64,000 nucleotides of DNA from VRUE01 sp040879985 (GCA_040879985.1 JBBDJH010000002.1:1-64000); one strand, 5' to 3'. Positions 24,749-33,050 are shown, numbered from the stretch's first letter. The notes: generated from the letters alone by a model not told the origin. Program-made: numbers and translations.

Positions 24749-24788
24749 CCTCACGAGTCGTCCGCCGCCGAACCGCGTCACGGACGGT

Positions 24789-24794
24789 TAGTCT
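24789..24794 (+). promoter_or_regulatory. -10 box TAGTCT upstream of efp
   Basis: TAGTCT ends 8 nt before the GTG of efp. It would give efp-nusB-ispA-dxs a promoter of their own, independent of the aro operon. Confidence 0.5.
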
Positions 24795-24802
24795 TCGCGG
24801 CC

Positions 24803-25363
24803 GTGATCTCCACCAACCAGTTCAAGAACGGCAGCCACGTCGAAATCGACGGGTCGGTCTTCAAGATCATCGAGTTCCAGCACGTCAAGCCGGGCAAGGG
24901 CGGCGCCTTCGTGCGGACGAAGCTGCGCAAGATCGACGACGGCTCGGTCCAGGACAAAACTTTCAGGGCGGGGGAGAAGTTCAGGCCCGTGCACACCGAG
25001 TCGCGCAAGATGCAGTACCTCTACGACTCCGGCGACGCGGCTGTCTTCATGGACAGCAACGACTACGAGCAGATCGAGATCCCGGCCGGCGCGATCGGCG
25101 ATGCGATGCGCTGGGTGCTGCCCAACGACGAGGTCGACGTGCTCTTCGTCGACGAGCGTCCCAGCGACGTGCAGGTCGCGGGCGCGATCGAGATGAAGGT
25201 CACCCAGACCGACCCCGGCGTGAAGGGCGACACCGCCTCCGGCGGCGGCAACAAGCCGGCCACCCTGGAGTCGGGCGTGGTCGTCCAGGTGCCACTCTTC
25301 ATCGAAGAGGGCGAGACGATCCGGGTCGACACCGACAGCGGCAAGTACGTCTCGCGGGCCTAG
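24803..25363 (+). CDS. efp: translation elongation factor P
   Basis: 186 aa from a GTG start, with the three beta-barrel domains of EF-P. The tip loop HVKPGKGGAFV carries the modifiable Lys. The C-terminal domain ends EGETIRVDTDSGKYVSR as in the family. EF-P relieves ribosome stalling at polyproline. It is normally directly behind pepQ; here it starts after the 5.4-kb insertion and appears to have its own promoter. Confidence 0.97.
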   Translation: MISTNQFKNGSHVEIDGSVFKIIEFQHVKPGKGGAFVRTKLRKIDDGSVQDKTFRAGEKFRPVHTESRKMQYLYDSGDAAVFMDSNDYEQIEIPAGAIGDAMRWVLPNDEVDVLFVDERPSDVQVAGAIEMKVTQTDPGVKGDTASGGGNKPATLESGVVVQVPLFIEEGETIRVDTDSGKYVSRA

Positions 25364-25399
25364 CTCCCGCCGCGCCGCCGGAAGCGCGAGAATAGGCCG

Positions 25400-25786
25400 A
25401 TGCGCCGATCCGACCAGCGCCGCGACGCCGTCTTCGCCTGCTACCAGCGCGACGTCACCGGGCGCCCGCTGGCGGAGCTGATCGGCGAGGCGCGGCCGTT
25501 CACCCGCGAGCTCGCCGCCGCGGTCGATTCCCATCGCGAGGAGCTCGACGCGGAGCTCGCCGCGCACGCGCGGGGCTGGAAGCTGGAACGAATCGCGCCG
25601 CTGGAGCTGAACGTGATGCGGGTGGCGCTGTACGAGATCGAGCACAGCGACGACGTGCCCGACGAGGTCGCGATCGACGAGGCGGTCGAGATCGCCAAGG
25701 AGTTCTGCGGCGCCGACGCCCCCGGCTTCGTCAACGGCATCCTCGGCGCGATCGTGCGCGAGCGCCAGGGCGGAGCGGTGAAGTGA
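25400..25786 (+). CDS. nusB: transcription antitermination factor NusB
   Basis: 128 aa, all-helical. MRRSDQRRDAVFACYQRDV is a recognisable N-terminus. ALYEIEHSDDVPDEVAIDEA and VEIAKEFCGADAPGFVNGIL form the conserved C-terminal half. It binds boxA RNA with NusE (S10) during rRNA transcription. It follows efp by 36 nt; its stop overlaps the next GTG. Confidence 0.95.
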   Translation: MRRSDQRRDAVFACYQRDVTGRPLAELIGEARPFTRELAAAVDSHREELDAELAAHARGWKLERIAPLELNVMRVALYEIEHSDDVPDEVAIDEAVEIAKEFCGADAPGFVNGILGAIVRERQGGAVK

Positions 25787-25962
25787 GCGAGGCGACGCGG
25801 CTGCGCGAGATCTCCACCCGGCTGCAGGCGATCGCCGCCGAGCTGGAGGGCGACGCGGCGAGCGACGAGGCCGCCGCCGAGCTGGCCCGCGAGGCCGCCG
25901 AGCTCTCCTCCGAGGCGGTCGAGGAGGCGAACCGCCGCATTCGCGAGTCGGCGCAGAGCTGA
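25783..25962 (+). CDS. short coiled-coil protein, possibly XseB-like (exonuclease VII small subunit)
   Basis: 59 aa from GTG 25783, overlapping the nusB stop by 3 nt; its own stop shares one base with the ispA ATG. The sequence is a charged helical hairpin (LREISTRLQAIAAELEG, then EAVEEANRRIRES). Its size, pattern and place between nusB and ispA match xseB of other bacteria. No xseA is present in the window, so the function remains inferred. Confidence 0.6.
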   Translation: MSEATRLREISTRLQAIAAELEGDAASDEAAAELAREAAELSSEAVEEANRRIRESAQS

Positions 25963-26822
25963 TGTACCCGGAGGATCTGCGAACGCTGGTCGACGCCGAG
26001 CTCGCGCGGTTGAAGTTCTCGGCCGGGCCGGCCACGGTCGGGCTCGAGGAGGCGATGCGCTACTCGCTGCTGGCCGGCGGCAAGCGGGTGCGCCCGGTCC
26101 TTGCCCTGGCCACCGCCCGCGCCCTCGGCGCCGAGCCGCGGCGGTTCCTGCCCGCCGCCTGCGCGATCGAGCTGATCCACACCAACTCGCTGATCCACGA
26201 CGATCTGCCGGCGATGGACGACGACGAGCTGCGCCGCGGCCTGCCCACCTCCCACGTCAAGTTCGGCGAGGACGTGGCGATCCTCTCCGGCGACGCCCTT
26301 TTCGTCGAGGGGGTCCGGGTCTTCTGCGAGCAGCCGGGGGATCCGGCCCGGGTCGTGGCGGCGCTGCACGAGCTCGCCGCGGCGACCGGGGTCGACGGCA
26401 TGGTCGGCGGCCAGTACGCCGACGTCACCGCCGGCACCGCCGACGCTGAGCGGCTGCGCACCGTGCACGAGCTGAAGACGGGCCGGCTGCTCGCCGCCGG
26501 GGTCAACGTCGTGCTGGCGCTCGAGGGAGTCGACGAACCTGAAACAATCCCCTATCGTCAGTTCGCCGCCGAGCTCGGCGTCCTTTTCCAGATCGTCGAC
26601 GACATCCTCGACGTGACCGGAAGCGACGAGGAACTCGGCAAGCCCCACGGAAGCGACGAGCGACATGGAAAACTCACCTACGTCAGCCTCTTCGGCCTGC
26701 AGCGCGCCCGCGAGTTGGCCGCCGAGTCGCATGAGAAGGTATTGGCTGCACTGGCCGAGGCCGGAGGCGAGACCGGCGACCTGAAGGGGATCGCCGACTA
26801 CATCTTCACCAGGAACGAATGA
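25962..26822 (+). CDS. ispA: polyprenyl (farnesyl/geranylgeranyl) diphosphate synthase
   Basis: 286 aa. LLAGGKRVRPVLALATA, the first Asp-rich motif in HDDLPAMDDDELRRG and the second in FQIVDDILDVTG define a trans-prenyltransferase that condenses IPP with allylic diphosphates. Product chain length cannot be fixed by eye. It overlaps dxs by 4 nt, so the first enzyme of the MEP pathway and a chain-elongating enzyme are made together. Confidence 0.95.
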   Translation: MYPEDLRTLVDAELARLKFSAGPATVGLEEAMRYSLLAGGKRVRPVLALATARALGAEPRRFLPAACAIELIHTNSLIHDDLPAMDDDELRRGLPTSHVKFGEDVAILSGDALFVEGVRVFCEQPGDPARVVAALHELAAATGVDGMVGGQYADVTAGTADAERLRTVHELKTGRLLAAGVNVVLALEGVDEPETIPYRQFAAELGVLFQIVDDILDVTGSDEELGKPHGSDERHGKLTYVSLFGLQRARELAAESHEKVLAALAEAGGETGDLKGIADYIFTRNE

Positions 26823-28825
26823 GCGAGAAGCCAGAGAGACTGCTCGAGGGGATTGATTCCCCGGCCGGCCTGCACGGGCTCGACGACGACCAGCTGCAGC
26901 AGGTCGCGCAGGAGATGCGCACCTACATCATCGACACGATCGGTGAGATCGGCGGCCACTTCGGCGCCAACCTCGGCACCTGCGAGCTGGCGGTCGCTCT
27001 GCACAGCCTGCTCGACTCGCCGCGCGACAAGGTGCTCTGGGACGTCGGCCACCAGGCCTACCCGCACAAGATCCTCACCGGCCGCCGCGAGGCGCTGTCG
27101 ACGATCCGCCAGTACGAGGGCCTGGCGCCGTTCTGCTCGATCCCCGAGTCCGAGCACGACATCATGGGCGCCGGCCACGCCTCGACCTCGATCGGCTACG
27201 GGGTCGGGCTGAAGGAGGCGATGCGCAAGGGGATCGGCGAGGACGGCAAGGTGGCGGCGGTGATCGGCGACGGGGCGCTGACCGGCGGCGTCGCTTACGA
27301 GGCGATGCACGCGGCCGGCGGGTTGCAGACGCCGATCGTGATCGTGCTCAACGACAACGGCATGTCGATCTCACCCAACGTCGGCGCGCTTTCGCGCTAC
27401 TTCAACCGGGTGCGGCTCAACCCGCGCCTTCTCCACACCCGCGAGGGCATGGAAGACCGGCTGACCAGGTTGCCGCTGGGGCTGGGCAAACGGATCGAAC
27501 GGCTCGGGCCGGAGATCAAGCTGGCGCTCAAGGCCTACTGGGCGCCGGGCCTTTTCTTCGAGGAGCTCGACCTCGCCTACATGGGCGTCGTCGACGGCCA
27601 CGACGTCGCCGCCCTGCGCGAAGCGCTGCAAGAGGCCTTCGCCGCCGATCGCCCCGTCGTCGTCCACATCCACACGGTCAAGGGCAAGGGCTTCGCCCCG
27701 GCCGAGAACGGCGGCCTGGAAGGAATGGAGAAGTGGCACGCGGCGAAGCCCAACTCGATCGCCAACGGCGAGCCGACAGCGAAACCGGTGCCGGTAAAGG
27801 AGTCCGACGCGCCGGACTCGATCGCGCCGGAGCGGCTCGAGAAGCCGCCGCCGCCGAGCGCACCGCCGCAGTACACGCAGGTCTTCGCCGATGCGATCGT
27901 CGCCGAGGCCGAGCGCGACGAGCGCGTGATCGGGATCACCGCGGCGATGGCGGGGGGGACCGGGCTGCAGAAGCTCGCCGACGAGATCCCGGCCCAGTAC
28001 TACGACGTCGGCATCGCCGAGCAGAACGCCGTCCTGCTCGCCTCCGGGCTCGCCCTGCAGGGGGCGAAGCCGGTCTGCGCGATCTACTCGACCTTCCTGC
28101 AGCGCGCCTACGACCAGATCATCCACGACGTCTGCCTGCAGGAGCTCGACGTCACCTTCGCGATGGACCGGGCGGGGCTGGTCGGCGACGACGGCCCGAC
28201 CCACCACGGTGCCTTCGACGTCTCCTACTTCCGGCCGCTGCCGCACGTAGTGGTGATGGCGCCGCGCGACGAGGCGATGCTGGTCCACATGCTGCGCACG
28301 GCGATCGCCCACGACGGCCCGGCGGCGCTGCGCTACCCGCGCGGCGTGGGCGAGGGGGCCGAGCTGCCGGCCGAGCCGGCGGAGATCCCGATCGGCAGCG
28401 GCGAGCTGCTGGCGAGCGGCGAGCGGGTCGCGCTGCTCGGCTACGGCTACGGCGTCGCGGTGGCGCTGGGGGCGGCGGAGCTGCTCGCCGAACACGATCT
28501 GCATCCGACCGTCGCCGACGCCCGCTTCGCCAAGCCGCTCGACGCCGAGCTGCTCGAGCGGCTGGCGCTGAGCCACGACCTGGTCGTCACGATCGAGGAG
28601 AACGTGCTTCCCGGCGGCTTCGGCTCGGGCGTGCTGGAACACCTCGAGGACTCCTTCGCCGACCGCCCGGCGGATCGCGCGAAGGTGATGCGGATCGGCC
28701 TTCCCGACCGCTACGTCACCCACGGCAAGCCGGCGCTGCTGCGCGGGGAGGCCGGCCTCACGGCCGAGTCGGTGGCCGAGCGGGTGCTGGCGGCGCTGCG
28801 CTCCGGCGAGCCCGCCGTTCACTGA
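26819..28825 (+). CDS. dxs: 1-deoxy-D-xylulose-5-phosphate synthase
   Basis: 668 aa. The thiamine-diphosphate site is seen in VIGDGALTGGVAYEAMHAAG and IVLNDNGMSISPNVGALS. The transketolase pyrimidine domain has DVGIAEQNAVLLASGLALQG and MDRAGLVGDDGPTHHGAFD. A proline-rich linker at about 325-350 joins the domains and is longer than usual. It forms DXP from pyruvate and glyceraldehyde 3-phosphate. The stop codon overlaps by one base an inverted-repeat element. Confidence 0.97.
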   Translation: MSEKPERLLEGIDSPAGLHGLDDDQLQQVAQEMRTYIIDTIGEIGGHFGANLGTCELAVALHSLLDSPRDKVLWDVGHQAYPHKILTGRREALSTIRQYEGLAPFCSIPESEHDIMGAGHASTSIGYGVGLKEAMRKGIGEDGKVAAVIGDGALTGGVAYEAMHAAGGLQTPIVIVLNDNGMSISPNVGALSRYFNRVRLNPRLLHTREGMEDRLTRLPLGLGKRIERLGPEIKLALKAYWAPGLFFEELDLAYMGVVDGHDVAALREALQEAFAADRPVVVHIHTVKGKGFAPAENGGLEGMEKWHAAKPNSIANGEPTAKPVPVKESDAPDSIAPERLEKPPPPSAPPQYTQVFADAIVAEAERDERVIGITAAMAGGTGLQKLADEIPAQYYDVGIAEQNAVLLASGLALQGAKPVCAIYSTFLQRAYDQIIHDVCLQELDVTFAMDRAGLVGDDGPTHHGAFDVSYFRPLPHVVVMAPRDEAMLVHMLRTAIAHDGPAALRYPRGVGEGAELPAEPAEIPIGSGELLASGERVALLGYGYGVAVALGAAELLAEHDLHPTVADARFAKPLDAELLERLALSHDLVVTIEENVLPGGFGSGVLEHLEDSFADRPADRAKVMRIGLPDRYVTHGKPALLRGEAGLTAESVAERVLAALRSGEPAVH

Positions 28826-28992
28826 GGACCTATCCCGGCAGGTGATCGCACCCCTGGATACGGCCCAGGACGCTGCGCGGATTCGGCCCCGTCGCGAATC
28901 CCACATGGCGCTGCCATGCGGAATCCACGCCGTGACCGCCCCGCTTGGTCCTGAACCGTCCCAGGGACACGCCCCCTACCGGGATAGGTCCT
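28825..28992. repeat. 168-bp element with 14-bp inverted termini after dxs
   Basis: AGGACCTATCCCGG (28825-28838) and its exact complement (28979-28992) flank 140 nt that contain further self-complementary blocks. The termini match the aroE hairpin arms. The size and structure suit a small non-autonomous element or a structured 3' end. No gene is visible inside. Confidence 0.6.
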
Positions 28993-29080
28993 GAATCGCA
29001 ACTCGCGCTTGCACCAATGCGCGCTATCCGCTAGCCTGCCCGCGGCCTCCTTGGTTGCACCGGAACCGCCCGCTTCGCGG

Positions 29081-29147
29081 AACGTTTCTGGGGTTACTAC
29101 AGGGAGAGGAGGCGCGTATCTCTGGATATGCAGGGTCCGTTGGGCAG
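29081..29147 (+). repeat. dispersed repeat, copy A
   Basis: It contains CGTTTCTGGGGTTACTACAG, also at 32491 and 36495, then a segment (GTATCTCT, then GTCCGT) shared with copy C but not B. It lacks the 12-bp hairpin found before copies B and C. Confidence 0.7.
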
Positions 29148-29199
29148 GCGGACCTACGCCCGAAAACGGCCATTCGTCCCAGCAGATAGGCTGGGGCGG

Positions 29200-29496
29200 A
29201 TGGCCGTCAAACTGCATCGTTGCTCGCTCACCTGGTTCAAGGCCAACCTGCACCCGTGCTGGCGGGTGGAGAAGGCGCTCGACGAGCAGGGCATCGAGTA
29301 CGAGGTCGTGACCGGCCCGCTGCGGCCGGGCAAGCGCGATCAGCTCGCACAGCTCTCCGGCCAGCGCAAATACCCGGCGATCGAGTTCGAGGACGGGCGC
29401 ATCTACCGCGCCGAATCGGCCGAGATGGCCGAGCAAATCCGCGCCGGCAAGCTGTTCGACGGCGCGGGCCCAGGCGACGCTACGGCGTCCGCGTAG
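29200..29496 (+). CDS. glutathione S-transferase N-terminal / glutaredoxin-like protein
   Basis: 98 aa. It has a single thioredoxin-fold domain: KLHRCSLTWFKANLHPCWRV, then EYEVVTGPLRP and the cis-Pro region QRKYPAIEFEDGRIYRAESA. The two Cys near the N-terminus are 10 residues apart, not CxxC. It lacks the C-terminal helical GST domain, so it is a short electron-transfer or binding variant. Start ATG 29200 is favoured by a TAGGCT box 7 nt upstream. The substrate thiol is not deducible. Confidence 0.7.
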   Translation: MAVKLHRCSLTWFKANLHPCWRVEKALDEQGIEYEVVTGPLRPGKRDQLAQLSGQRKYPAIEFEDGRIYRAESAEMAEQIRAGKLFDGAGPGDATASA

Positions 29497-29565
29497 CCAC
29501 GCCCCCGCCGCGCAGCCGCATTCCCAGTCCGCGACAGGTTCGGAGCGCGGCGCCGCTCTGAGCAG

Positions 29566-30066
29566 TCATCCGGCGCCGGAGCCGAGCGAGTCAGCCAACT
29601 CGCGCCAGGGCGCCACGTCCCAGAAGCCGCGAGCCGCGCCGGAGGTGGAGGGGAGGACCCAGACGGTTGCGCTGCCGATCGTCTCCTCCTGGACCCCGTA
29701 TTCGACCGATCGTTCGAGCGCGCCGCGTGCGGCGTTCTTGCCGTTGAAGGCGAGGTTGGCCGGTTCCGCCTCGGCGATCCGGGCTTGCAGCCCGGCGACG
29801 TCGAACTCGACCGTGCCGACTTCGAGGTCGGAGCCATGGAGCACCTTGCAGATGTCGGTCAGCCCGATCCCGAACTCGGGCAGTCGCGCAAATTCGGCCG
29901 GGGCAAGCTCGGTCGGCGTCAGCCCGATCTCCGCGAGGACCGCCCAGAACCGGTTGCCGCGCCCCGCGTAGTAGGCCTTGGCGCGCGCCGACGCCGTCCC
30001 CGCCGCGGTGCCGCAGAAGACCACTCGCTGGCCGGGTGGGAGGACATCGGGCAGCACCGCGGCCAT
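29566..30066 (-). CDS. mug: mismatch-specific DNA glycosylase (MUG/TDG family)
   Basis: 166 aa. FCGTAAGTASARAKAYYAG followed by NRFWAVL, FGIGLTDI, LAFNGKNAARGAL and VLPSTSGAARGFW follow the uracil-DNA-glycosylase fold order of the MUG group. The first motif is GTAAG instead of the GINPG of E. coli Mug, so the usual catalytic Asn is replaced and specificity may differ. It removes uracil or related bases opposite G. It begins 2 nt after the methyltransferase stop on the same strand. Confidence 0.82.
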   Translation of the reverse strand: MAAVLPDVLPPGQRVVFCGTAAGTASARAKAYYAGRGNRFWAVLAEIGLTPTELAPAEFARLPEFGIGLTDICKVLHGSDLEVGTVEFDVAGLQARIAEAEPANLAFNGKNAARGALERSVEYGVQEETIGSATVWVLPSTSGAARGFWDVAPWRELADSLGSGAG

Positions 30067-30068
30067 CG

Positions 30069-30770
30069 TCAGTCGCGGCTCTGCGGCTGGCCGGAACGGG
30101 TCATGGCTGGGCCTTTTTTTGCGCTGAAGGCCGCGAAGCCGGGCTGCCGGCCGATGGTCGGCTCAGCGAGGCCGGCGGAGGTGAGCCAGCGACGGACATC
30201 CTCCCGGCTGGGTGGCAGCGCATGGCCCCTGCGCGCGCCGAGCTCGAAGAGCAGCCGGGCCCGTTTGCTTCCGTCGAGAAAGAAGGATGTACCGATCACT
30301 TCGCCGTCCGGCTTGAGGCAACGCGCGATCTCCCTTACGGCTTTCTCCGGCTCATCGACCATGTGGAGTCCGCTGTAGGAGAGAAAGAGATCGGCTTCTC
30401 CGTCACCGAACGGGAGCGCGGTCATGTCGGCCGCGACGAACTCGACCTGTTTCAACGACCGTCTACGCGCACGGCGCTCGGCTCGTTCCAGCATCTTCAG
30501 GGAAAGGTCCGCGGCTGTGTAACGCACGTCCTGGTCTGGGCGCAGGGCACGGAAAGCGACACCTCCCCCGCAAGGCACGTCGAGGATCGTGGCGCCTGGG
30601 GCGGCGTAGCGGATTGTCTCCATGCTCGCGTAAAGGATCGAGGCGTCGATACCCCAGACGGCCCGGCCGATCAGGCGCATCAGCCGGGGTCGCTCTATGT
30701 AGAAGTCGTAAAACGACCCGAACGGCCCGGCGCAGACGTTTGAAGCCCGATCCGACATGCCGAGGATCAT
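30069..30770 (-). CDS. class I SAM-dependent methyltransferase
   Basis: 233 aa. Motif I is ATILDVPCGGGVAFRAL, motif II has YTAADLSLKMLERA, then FVAADMTALPFGDGEADLFL and the UbiE-like EIARCLKPDGEVIGTSFF. The N-terminal helices (FGSFYDFYIERPRLMRLIGR) suggest a lipid or small-molecule methyltransferase. The substrate is unknown. ATG 30758 is an alternative start. It forms a two-gene operon with mug. Confidence 0.85.
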   Translation of the reverse strand: MILGMSDRASNVCAGPFGSFYDFYIERPRLMRLIGRAVWGIDASILYASMETIRYAAPGATILDVPCGGGVAFRALRPDQDVRYTAADLSLKMLERAERRARRRSLKQVEFVAADMTALPFGDGEADLFLSYSGLHMVDEPEKAVREIARCLKPDGEVIGTSFFLDGSKRARLLFELGARRGHALPPSREDVRRWLTSAGLAEPTIGRQPGFAAFSAKKGPAMTRSGQPQSRD

Positions 30771-30848
30771 GAAGTATCTGGTGTGTCACTGCTGTGGCAC
30801 GGAGGCTGGGTGCGCAACCGATGAGACGTGCTCCGCGGTTCCAGCCGG

Positions 30849-31685
30849 CTACTGGCGCCGCCAGTTGGGGCGGACGTAGGCCTCTTCGAAGCCGGCGCGG
30901 AGGATGTTGCGGTAGCTGGCATCCGGTTTGCCCGGCACGCGTTCGCCGGTCTCGACGAAGAGCAGGCGGCAGTTGGCCTCGGCGGCGTCGCGGATGCGGC
31001 GACGCAGAAGCTCCGTCTGGCAGCCGCGCCCGCGGGCGCCCTCGAGCGTGGCGGCGGCGCCGAACTCGGCGACGCCGTCGTTGATCCGCATCGCCGCCGC
31101 GCCCTGCGCGGTTCCCTCGACCTCCGCGACGTAGCAGCGCCAGCCCGGCCGTCCCGGCAGCTCCGAGAACAGGGCGGCGCCCCACTCGGGCAATCCGAAT
31201 CCCGCCGCGACGATCGCGCCGAAGCCCTCGCCCTCGCCCGGGCCGAGCTCGACCACGTCGACCCCGGGGCGTTCGGGCATCTCCGCCGGGGCGGCATCGC
31301 GGACGAACTTCATCCAGCCGTAGCCCTTGCCGAAGCCTTCCCGCCCCAGCCAGGCTTCAGCGTCGGCCGCGCCGGGATCGCCGGGGTAGAGCGGCACGTA
31401 GTAGCGCCCACCGAGCGAGTCGAACCACTCGACCGCGGCGGCGAGATGTCCCTCCTCGGTAGCGCCCGCCTCTCCCGCACCAAGCAGGAGGTTGAGCATC
31501 GGCACCTGGGGGAGATCGGCGATTCTCAGCCCGACGATCGGCCCGAAGGCCTCCGACTCAAGCCCACGCTCGTTTGCGACAGGCACAGGGGTGGCCGCCC
31601 AGATGTCGCCCCAGAACAACCGCTCGGTAGCGTCGAGGGAGCCGTGGTCGAAAGCGACTCCCGGTTTCGACTGCTCGTCCTCCAT
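30849..31685 (-). CDS. GNAT-family N-acetyltransferase
   Basis: 278 aa. The C-terminal half has the acetyl-CoA site (FGAAATLEGARGRGCQTELL), the preceding beta strand GWRCYVAEVEGTAQGAAAM and the final FVETGERVPGKPDASYRNIL. The N-terminal 120 residues are a degenerate first GNAT-like or substrate domain. The substrate is unknown. The start ATG 31685 has a TACCCT box 6 nt upstream on the minus strand. Confidence 0.8.
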   Translation of the reverse strand: MEDEQSKPGVAFDHGSLDATERLFWGDIWAATPVPVANERGLESEAFGPIVGLRIADLPQVPMLNLLLGAGEAGATEEGHLAAAVEWFDSLGGRYYVPLYPGDPGAADAEAWLGREGFGKGYGWMKFVRDAAPAEMPERPGVDVVELGPGEGEGFGAIVAAGFGLPEWGAALFSELPGRPGWRCYVAEVEGTAQGAAAMRINDGVAEFGAAATLEGARGRGCQTELLRRRIRDAAEANCRLLFVETGERVPGKPDASYRNILRAGFEEAYVRPNWRRQ

Positions 31686-31757
31686 GCAGCCAGGGTATTG
31701 AAGGGCGAGCTCAACGCCAGAACTCCTCGTCGACCGCCTCGAACTGCGCGGACTTGT

Positions 31758-32003
31758 TCATCGGATGGGGTGGGAAACAGGCTCAGCCGCGACCTCTACT
31801 GCGCTCAAGCCATCGGTCGATCTGCCCAAGCCGAGTCGGGGCGGGGCTGTTCGCGACTGCTCCCCCTCCTCGCGATCCAGCATGTTACGGAGCGCGTCTT
31901 CGACCAGTTGCCTCAATGTGATGCCTCGTCTTGCGGCCTCGCGCCTGGCGCGCTGTGCCGAATCGGCATCCAACTCGACTGTCTCTGTCTGCGGTTCGGT
32001 CAC
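31758..32003 (-). CDS. orphan antitoxin-like protein
   Basis: 81 aa from GTG 32003; the TACGAT box 7 nt upstream fixes the start. ETVELDADSAQRARREAARR, then GITLRQLVEDALRNML, is the DNA-binding half of a VapB-type antitoxin; the tail would wrap a toxin. An ATG overlaps the stop (31761), but that frame gives only 16 residues before a stop, so no PIN toxin follows. The partner seems to have been lost. It lies just downstream of the tRNA at 32197 on the same strand. Confidence 0.6.
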   Translation of the reverse strand: MTEPQTETVELDADSAQRARREAARRGITLRQLVEDALRNMLDREEGEQSRTAPPRLGLGRSTDGLSAVEVAAEPVSHPIR

Positions 32004-32196
32004 GGCGCGAATCGTAGCTGCCGGCGCCCGGATATTGCGCCGCTCCTGAAAGCAGACGACCCGCCGAAGCGGGCCGCCTGCCAAAGAGACTGCGACCACG
32101 CAGCCCGGCCGTTAGACCGATCCCGCGCTCAGCGTCAGCAGCGCCCTTGACTAGATGGGGCAAGAGTAGCGCCGTCGCCGATTGCGCGCAAGTACA

Positions 32197-32270
32197 CGCC
32201 CCCGGCAGGACTCGAACCTGCGACCTCGTCTCTAGTCAAGAGCGCGCTCTATCCGCTGAGCTACGGGGGC
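32197..32270 (-). tRNA. tRNA, probable anticodon GAC (Val), with irregular anticodon arm
   Basis: Acceptor GCCCCCG/CGGGGGC, D stem GCTC/GAGC and T arm GCAGG-TTCGAGT-CCTGC are all perfect. The anticodon arm reads CGCTC TTGACTA GAG-A-CG: it pairs only if one A is bulged, and position 37 is T rather than a purine. It is 74 nt, one longer than standard without CCA. It may be a functional variant or a decaying gene; the anticodon call is therefore tentative. Confidence 0.65.
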
Positions 32271-32440
32271 GTCGCCGCCCGAGGGCAACCCAGGCAGCCT
32301 ACTCAGCGCTTCGGCCCAGGCAGGGAGTCAGCGCCAGCGCGAAGCCGCCGAGGCCGAATGGCGCGAGCCCGACCTGCTCGCCCCGATCACCAGGCGCGAG
32401 TGCCGGCAACCGTGGCCAGTTGACGGGTAGCCCGCAAACC

Positions 32441-32518
32441 GCTCCAGCAAGCCCCCCACATCAGAAAACGCCCCGCCGGGGAGGCGGGGCGTTTCTGGGG
32501 TTACTACAGGGAGGAGAG
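32441..32518 (+). repeat. dispersed repeat, copy B
   Basis: About 78 bp nearly identical to copy C at 36445: GCTCCAGCAAGCCC, a 12-bp hairpin, then CTGGGGTTACTACAGGGAGG. Confidence 0.85.
32466..32494. terminator. Rho-independent-type hairpin in repeat B
   Basis: AAACGCCCCGCC pairs perfectly with GGCGGGGCGTTT around loop GGGGA. A-run and T-run ends make it plausible in both directions. Confidence 0.75.
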
Positions 32519-32636
32519 TCATGCGACTGCCCGCATGGCAGAGCGGAATCCGGTCTGTAGAGCCAGATCGACTCCGGCTGATCCCGGTTGTAGCCGGCTA
32601 TTTCCGTGCCTGACTGTGGCACGATTGTGGCACCGA

Positions 32637-33050
32637 TCAGCGGATCAGCAGCACGTCGGCGTCGACATCGGCCTTGGCCCATTCGCTGTCTGCTGTAAGC
32701 GCCGGAACCCCAAGACGTGCTGCCAAGGCGAGGCACGCTCGATCCGCAAGCGAGAGACCCTGTGCCTTTGTGATCGGGCGCAGACGGGCGACGGCGATGC
32801 AGTCGGCAGCCGTCAGCGGCTCAATCATCAACGCTCGTCTCGACCCCTCCGCTTTCCTTGCTTCTCTCGCGGCCCGCTCCGGGTCTCGACCGCGTTCGGC
32901 GAACTTGCTCAGTACCTCGGCCCAGTTGGCCACGCTGATCGCCGCGCCCTCGGTGATCGCGTCGATGACGGCCTCGGCGCCGTCCTCATCGTGCAGGACG
33001 GCCATCAACGCCGAGGCGTCGAGTACAGCCGTCGCTTCAGCGTCCGGCAC
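32637..33050 (-). CDS. vapC: VapC-type PIN-domain toxin
   Basis: 137 aa. The PIN acidic residues are complete: Asp11 (AVLDASALMAVL), Glu45 (NWAEVLSKF), Asp103 (LSLADRACLALA) and Asp121 (TADSEW). It should be a magnesium-dependent ribonuclease, usually acting on tRNA or rRNA, held in check by the antitoxin encoded just upstream, with which it overlaps by 14 nt. This is the most intact toxin of the cluster. Confidence 0.88.
   Translation of the reverse strand: MPDAEATAVLDASALMAVLHDEDGAEAVIDAITEGAAISVANWAEVLSKFAERGRDPERAAREARKAEGSRRALMIEPLTAADCIAVARLRPITKAQGLSLADRACLALAARLGVPALTADSEWAKADVDADVLLIR

Larger units (their letters stand above)
32271..32636. other. 366-nt intergenic region holding repeat B
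   Basis: Apart from the tRNA promoter region and repeat copy B, I see no gene. The right end contains two TGTGGCAC words 11 nt apart (32617 and 32628), of a kind found near integrase gene ends, but no integrase frame can be built. Confidence 0.4.

Noticed and set aside
32605..32640. Integrase 3' end suggested by paired TGTGGCAC words
   Set aside because: No recombinase frame can be extended on either strand, so the words alone do not support a gene.
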